From an uncultured Methanobrevibacter sp. (GTDB lineage Archaea; Methanobacteriota; Methanobacteria; Methanobacteriales; Methanobacteriaceae), in contig NZ_CAKVFS010000006.1 in the NCBI RefSeq assembly GCF_934746965.1, forward strand, positions 104,408 through 168,407: DNA of 64,000 nucleotides. Direction: 5' to 3'. Both the position numbers and the translations under genes were made by a program. Below are positions 61,321 through 64,000 of the stretch, piece by piece. The notes below the pieces were generated by a model. That model made no database searches. It was not told the origin of the DNA and worked only from the letters and a program-made list of their open reading frames with translations. How positions within the stretch are numbered: position 1 is the first letter of the stretch; the number at the start of each line of letters is the position of its first letter.

Positions 61321-62364
61321 ATGTTGTTCAATAAAAATGATAAAATAGCTAATGAAAAAATTATTTATCAAACTAAACCTAATATGCTTTTAGGATGTAA
61401 AAAGGCTATTTTCGGGGTTATTTTGTTAATAGTTGTTTTATCTGTTGCATCACCAATTATTTCTTTCATTGGTGAAATGCAAGTGTATTTAATATCTTAT
61501 GTTAAGTTATCTTTAACTAGATATGCTGCTATAGCACTCTTTGTAATTATTCTTTTTATTATTTTGTACATAATAGGACAATTGATTAACTGGTATTATA
61601 TGGAATATATTTTAACAGATTCAAGAATTATTGTTAAATCTGGTGTACTTTATACTAAAAAAAATTACATGCCTTATGGAACAATTCAGGATGTAAGTAG
61701 TTCTCAAAGTATTATGGCTAAAATATTAAATGTTGGAACAATTTCGGTTTATAGTGCTTATGATAATAATCAGATGAAATTAGCTAATATTTCTAATGTT
61801 AGTGAAGTGGAAGATATAATTTTTTCAAGAATATCTAATCACACTCAGGAGTATCATTCAAATAATTTTACTCGTGATAGATTATATAAACATAATAATA
61901 TTCAAAAAAGAGAGTATCATCCTAATAATGATTATTATGAATCTTATAAAGAAGATTATTCTCAGAACTTTTATTTGGATGATAATGAAAATTATGAATC
62001 TTATGATGACTATTATGAAAAAGAACCAAGTAGAAATTATGAATATTATCCTGAAGAATTGAATTTTGAAGAAGAAAAAAGACATAATTATGAATATGAA
62101 CCTTATCATGATGACTATTTGGAAAGAAATATTGGGGAAGCTATTGATAATCTGGATAATGATTATCCAGATAGAAACCAGTATAATGAAACTATGAATG
62201 ATTATTCTTATGGTGATGAAGATTATTATGTTGAAAATGAAGGTGAACTTTATTATAATGATCCAGATAATCAAGACACTCAACTTGAAGAAACTCACCA
62301 CCACCAAGCAAATGATTCTAAGGAAACTATTATTAGAAGACATTTTGATAAATTTAAAAAGTAA
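61321..62364 (+). CDS. Membrane protein with bacterial PH-like (bPH2/YdbS) domain and Tyr/Asp/Asn/Glu-rich tail
   Basis: The 347 residues hold two N-terminal membrane helices (about 24-45 and 60-85) and a bPH2 domain (about 88-175: MEYILTDSRIIVKSGVLYTK, MPYGTIQDVSSSQSIMAKIL, VGTISVYSAYDNNQMKLANI). A long tail (about 185-345) is rich in Tyr, Asp, Glu and Asn and almost surely disordered. The family sits in the membrane; the function is unknown. The start ATG 61321 has no clear ribosome binding site, so the message may be leaderless. The tRNA methyltransferase gene follows 30 bases downstream. Confidence 0.82.
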   Translation: MLFNKNDKIANEKIIYQTKPNMLLGCKKAIFGVILLIVVLSVASPIISFIGEMQVYLISYVKLSLTRYAAIALFVIILFIILYIIGQLINWYYMEYILTDSRIIVKSGVLYTKKNYMPYGTIQDVSSSQSIMAKILNVGTISVYSAYDNNQMKLANISNVSEVEDIIFSRISNHTQEYHSNNFTRDRLYKHNNIQKREYHPNNDYYESYKEDYSQNFYLDDNENYESYDDYYEKEPSRNYEYYPEELNFEEEKRHNYEYEPYHDDYLERNIGEAIDNLDNDYPDRNQYNETMNDYSYGDEDYYVENEGELYYNDPDNQDTQLEETHHHQANDSKETIIRRHFDKFKK

Positions 62365-62394
62365 TTTTTTTTAAAAAAGTATTAGGTGAAGTTA

Positions 62395-63432
62395 ATGGAA
62401 TTACTATGTATACAGTCTCAGGAACATGATGAATTACCTCTTGCAGAATTAAATGCAGTTGTTAAATGTGAAAATATGAAGTTAGATATATCTAAAATAA
62501 CTGATGGTTTAATTCTATTAACTGATATTTCTAATGAAACTTTAGATAATTATTATCAAACACTTGTAAAAAGATTAGGATACACTCATGAGGTTGATGA
62601 AATAATATTAAAATCTTCTTTAGATACCTTAGAAGATGATATTTTATCTATTGAATGGAACAAATATATATCTAAAACTTTTGCAGTAAGAGTTAAAAGA
62701 TTTAATTCTTCAATTGACACAGTAGCTACTGAAAGGAATGTTGGATCATTAATTTTATCTAAATCTACTAATATAAAAGTAAATTTAAATAAACCCGATT
62801 CATTAATAAGATTAATTGCTTATGAAAATACTGTTTATATAGCTATTGAAAAATTTAAACTTAATAAAAAACATTTTGAAGAAATAAAACCTCATAAAAG
62901 ACCATTTTTTTATCCAGGTTCAATGAGTCCTAAATTAGCTAGATGTATGGTTAACTTATCACGTGCGAAATCTGGAGATTTAGTTTTAGATCCATTTTGT
63001 GGAACCGGAGGAATTCTTATTGAAGCTGGTTTAATTGGATGTAAAGTTGTGGGATCTGATGTTAATTGGAAAATGAAAAATGGGAGTGCAATTAACTTAG
63101 AATATTGTGGAATAACTGATTATCGAACTTTTAATGTTGATGTTCGTGAACTTAAAATGTATGAAAAAGTAGATAGTGTAGTTACAGATCCACCTTATGG
63201 AATTTCTACTTCAACTGGTGATGTTAATGGAGATGAAATATTCAATGAATTTTTCCGTTCTATTTATGATAATATGAAAGATGATGCATATTTGTGTATG
63301 GCAAGTCCACATTATGTTGATTTAAATCCTATGATTGCTGAAGTTGGATTTGAATTAGTTGAGCAATATAAAATTAAAATGCATAGAAGTTTAACAAGAG
63401 TGATTTCAGTTATTCATAAGAAAAATATTTAG
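62395..63432 (+). CDS. tRNA (guanine10-N2)-methyltransferase (Trm-G10, THUMP family)
   Basis: This 345-residue enzyme has an N-terminal THUMP domain (about 45-150) and a Rossmann methyltransferase domain (about 160-345). The latter shows PGSMSPKLARCMVNLSRA, then LDPFCGTGGILIEAGLIG for SAM binding and TDPPYGIST, the DPPY motif of N-methyltransferases. Archaeal Trm-G10 makes N2-methyl or dimethylguanosine at tRNA position 10. ATG 62395 follows AGGTGA (62384-62389); the GTG within that site is rejected. It is last in the PH-domain gene's operon. Confidence 0.93.
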   Translation: MELLCIQSQEHDELPLAELNAVVKCENMKLDISKITDGLILLTDISNETLDNYYQTLVKRLGYTHEVDEIILKSSLDTLEDDILSIEWNKYISKTFAVRVKRFNSSIDTVATERNVGSLILSKSTNIKVNLNKPDSLIRLIAYENTVYIAIEKFKLNKKHFEEIKPHKRPFFYPGSMSPKLARCMVNLSRAKSGDLVLDPFCGTGGILIEAGLIGCKVVGSDVNWKMKNGSAINLEYCGITDYRTFNVDVRELKMYEKVDSVVTDPPYGISTSTGDVNGDEIFNEFFRSIYDNMKDDAYLCMASPHYVDLNPMIAEVGFELVEQYKIKMHRSLTRVISVIHKKNI

Positions 63433-64000
63433 ATTTTTTATTTAATTTATAAGTAAATAAGTAAATTTATATATTGGTTTGTTAATGTAATTTGTTTATT
63501 TATAAATAATATTTCTTTTTTTCATAAATTCTTTTTTTGTATTTATTCCTTTAATTTTTTTGTTTTGTTTTTCGGTTTCAAAAATTGCTATTTCATATTT
63601 AATTAAATTTTATTTTTAGAGCAATTATTAGATTATTTATTCTATTTTATTGTTTTATAATTTTTTAATTAATATTATTCTATTTAACTAATTTTTGCAA
63701 TAGTTTTTAATTAATTTTGTTAATATAATTTCTCTGTCTATTAGATGTGCTATGTGTTATATGGCGTTGGTCTAAGTTACATTGTATTGACAATTATAAC
63801 TATGATGACTGCTTTTCCACATGTAGCTAAACATATTTAATGAGCACTTGAGTTTTTTGAGTGTGATGTTGGTTTTGTAGATGTGGTGAATTTGATTTCA
63901 TAAGTGTTATCAAATTAGTGTATTTACTCGTCTATATTTTTTTAGCGTACTTCATAAATTAGCTTTTTTATGATATCTGCTTTTATCATTCAATTCTGTT
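63433..64000. other. Gene-free AT-rich stretch at the window end (568 bases)
   Basis: I find no convincing gene. The part 63433-63720 is T-rich with terminator-like runs. A 31-codon frame at 63745-63840 (starting MCYVLYGVGLSYIV, ending PHVAKHI) has no ribosome binding site and may be a remnant. From 63840 on, base composition is less T-rich and could include the promoter or edge of a gene beyond the window. Confidence 0.4.

Noticed and set aside
61882..62343. 153-codon frame on the minus strand
   Set aside because: It is the antisense of the low-complexity tail of the PH-domain protein and translates to Ile/Phe repeats.
63799..63850. ATGATGA motif as start of a second C/D sRNA
   Set aside because: No D box at the expected 12-base distance and no flanking stem.

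Overview
The window comes from an AT-rich (about 30% G+C) methanogenic archaeon. Marker genes point to Methanobacteriales, most likely a gut Methanobrevibacter close to M. smithii: a pseudomurein-type wall gene set, adhesin-like surface proteins with DUF11 repeats, archaeal SepF, PAN, NAC, MBF1, 2-phosphoglycerate kinase, TfrB, DUF356 and DUF2115. The species is inferred from gene content and was not tested by a search. There is no rRNA, tRNA, CRISPR array, prophage or intact insertion sequence. Nearly all genes are ordinary chromosomal genes in short, tightly packed operons, often preceded by an AGGTGAT-type ribosome binding site.

Layout. 1-3.6 kb (minus): pyrH with a truncated tatD, then a marR-MATE efflux pair with a clear operator. 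3.6-9.5 kb: divergent surface genes, one with a possible pseudomurein-binding repeat and one 1414-residue beta-helix/DUF11 adhesin. 9.6-15.1 kb: an acidic histone-fold protein, a ZPR1-like protein, 2-phosphoglycerate kinase, DUF1611 plus SepF, a TatD relative and a FilR1-type regulator. 15.1-22.9 kb (minus): glyS-dcd, upp-uraA, and tfrB-trmJ-ferredoxin. 23-29.8 kb: iorAB, an ACT protein with a PaaK-like aryl-CoA ligase, and a sodium:solute symporter with a 37-residue membrane partner. 29.8-30.3 kb is gene-free but holds two matching operator-like dyads and a lone CRISPR-repeat-like sequence.

30.3-43.5 kb: a B12 radical SAM enzyme, NAC, a phosphoesterase, a three-gene set coding for an NYN nuclease, a membrane-anchored palm/cyclase-like protein and a small membrane protein, then argJ, a 34-residue basic protein, a TarI/TarJ-like CDP-ribitol pair, argB, an acyl-CoA ligase with an AksF/LeuB-type dehydrogenase, and a HEAT-repeat protein. 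43.6-47.5 kb: pdxT followed by the three-part archaeal glutamate synthase, behind a GGAA-N6-TTCC site that fits a nitrogen (NrpR) operator. 47.5-51.4 kb: DUF2115, two secreted Ig-like proteins (one fused to a zinc peptidase-like domain) and a putative winged-helix protein. 51.5-57 kb: nikR, a methyltransferase, a hydrogenase maturation protease that seems to start at ATT, and a pseudomurein precursor cluster (ATP-grasp, MraY-like, Mur ligase). 57-63.4 kb: a POTRA-like/zinc-ribbon membrane pair, DUF356, MBF1, PAN, a C/D box sRNA, a PH-domain protein with a disordered tail, and the tRNA G10 methyltransferase.

The most novel candidates are the NYN nuclease plus palm-domain operon at 33.0-35.6 kb, the acidic histone variant at 9.7 kb, the CDP-ribitol pair in an archaeon, the C/D box sRNA at 61.2 kb, and the paired dyads at 29.9 kb.
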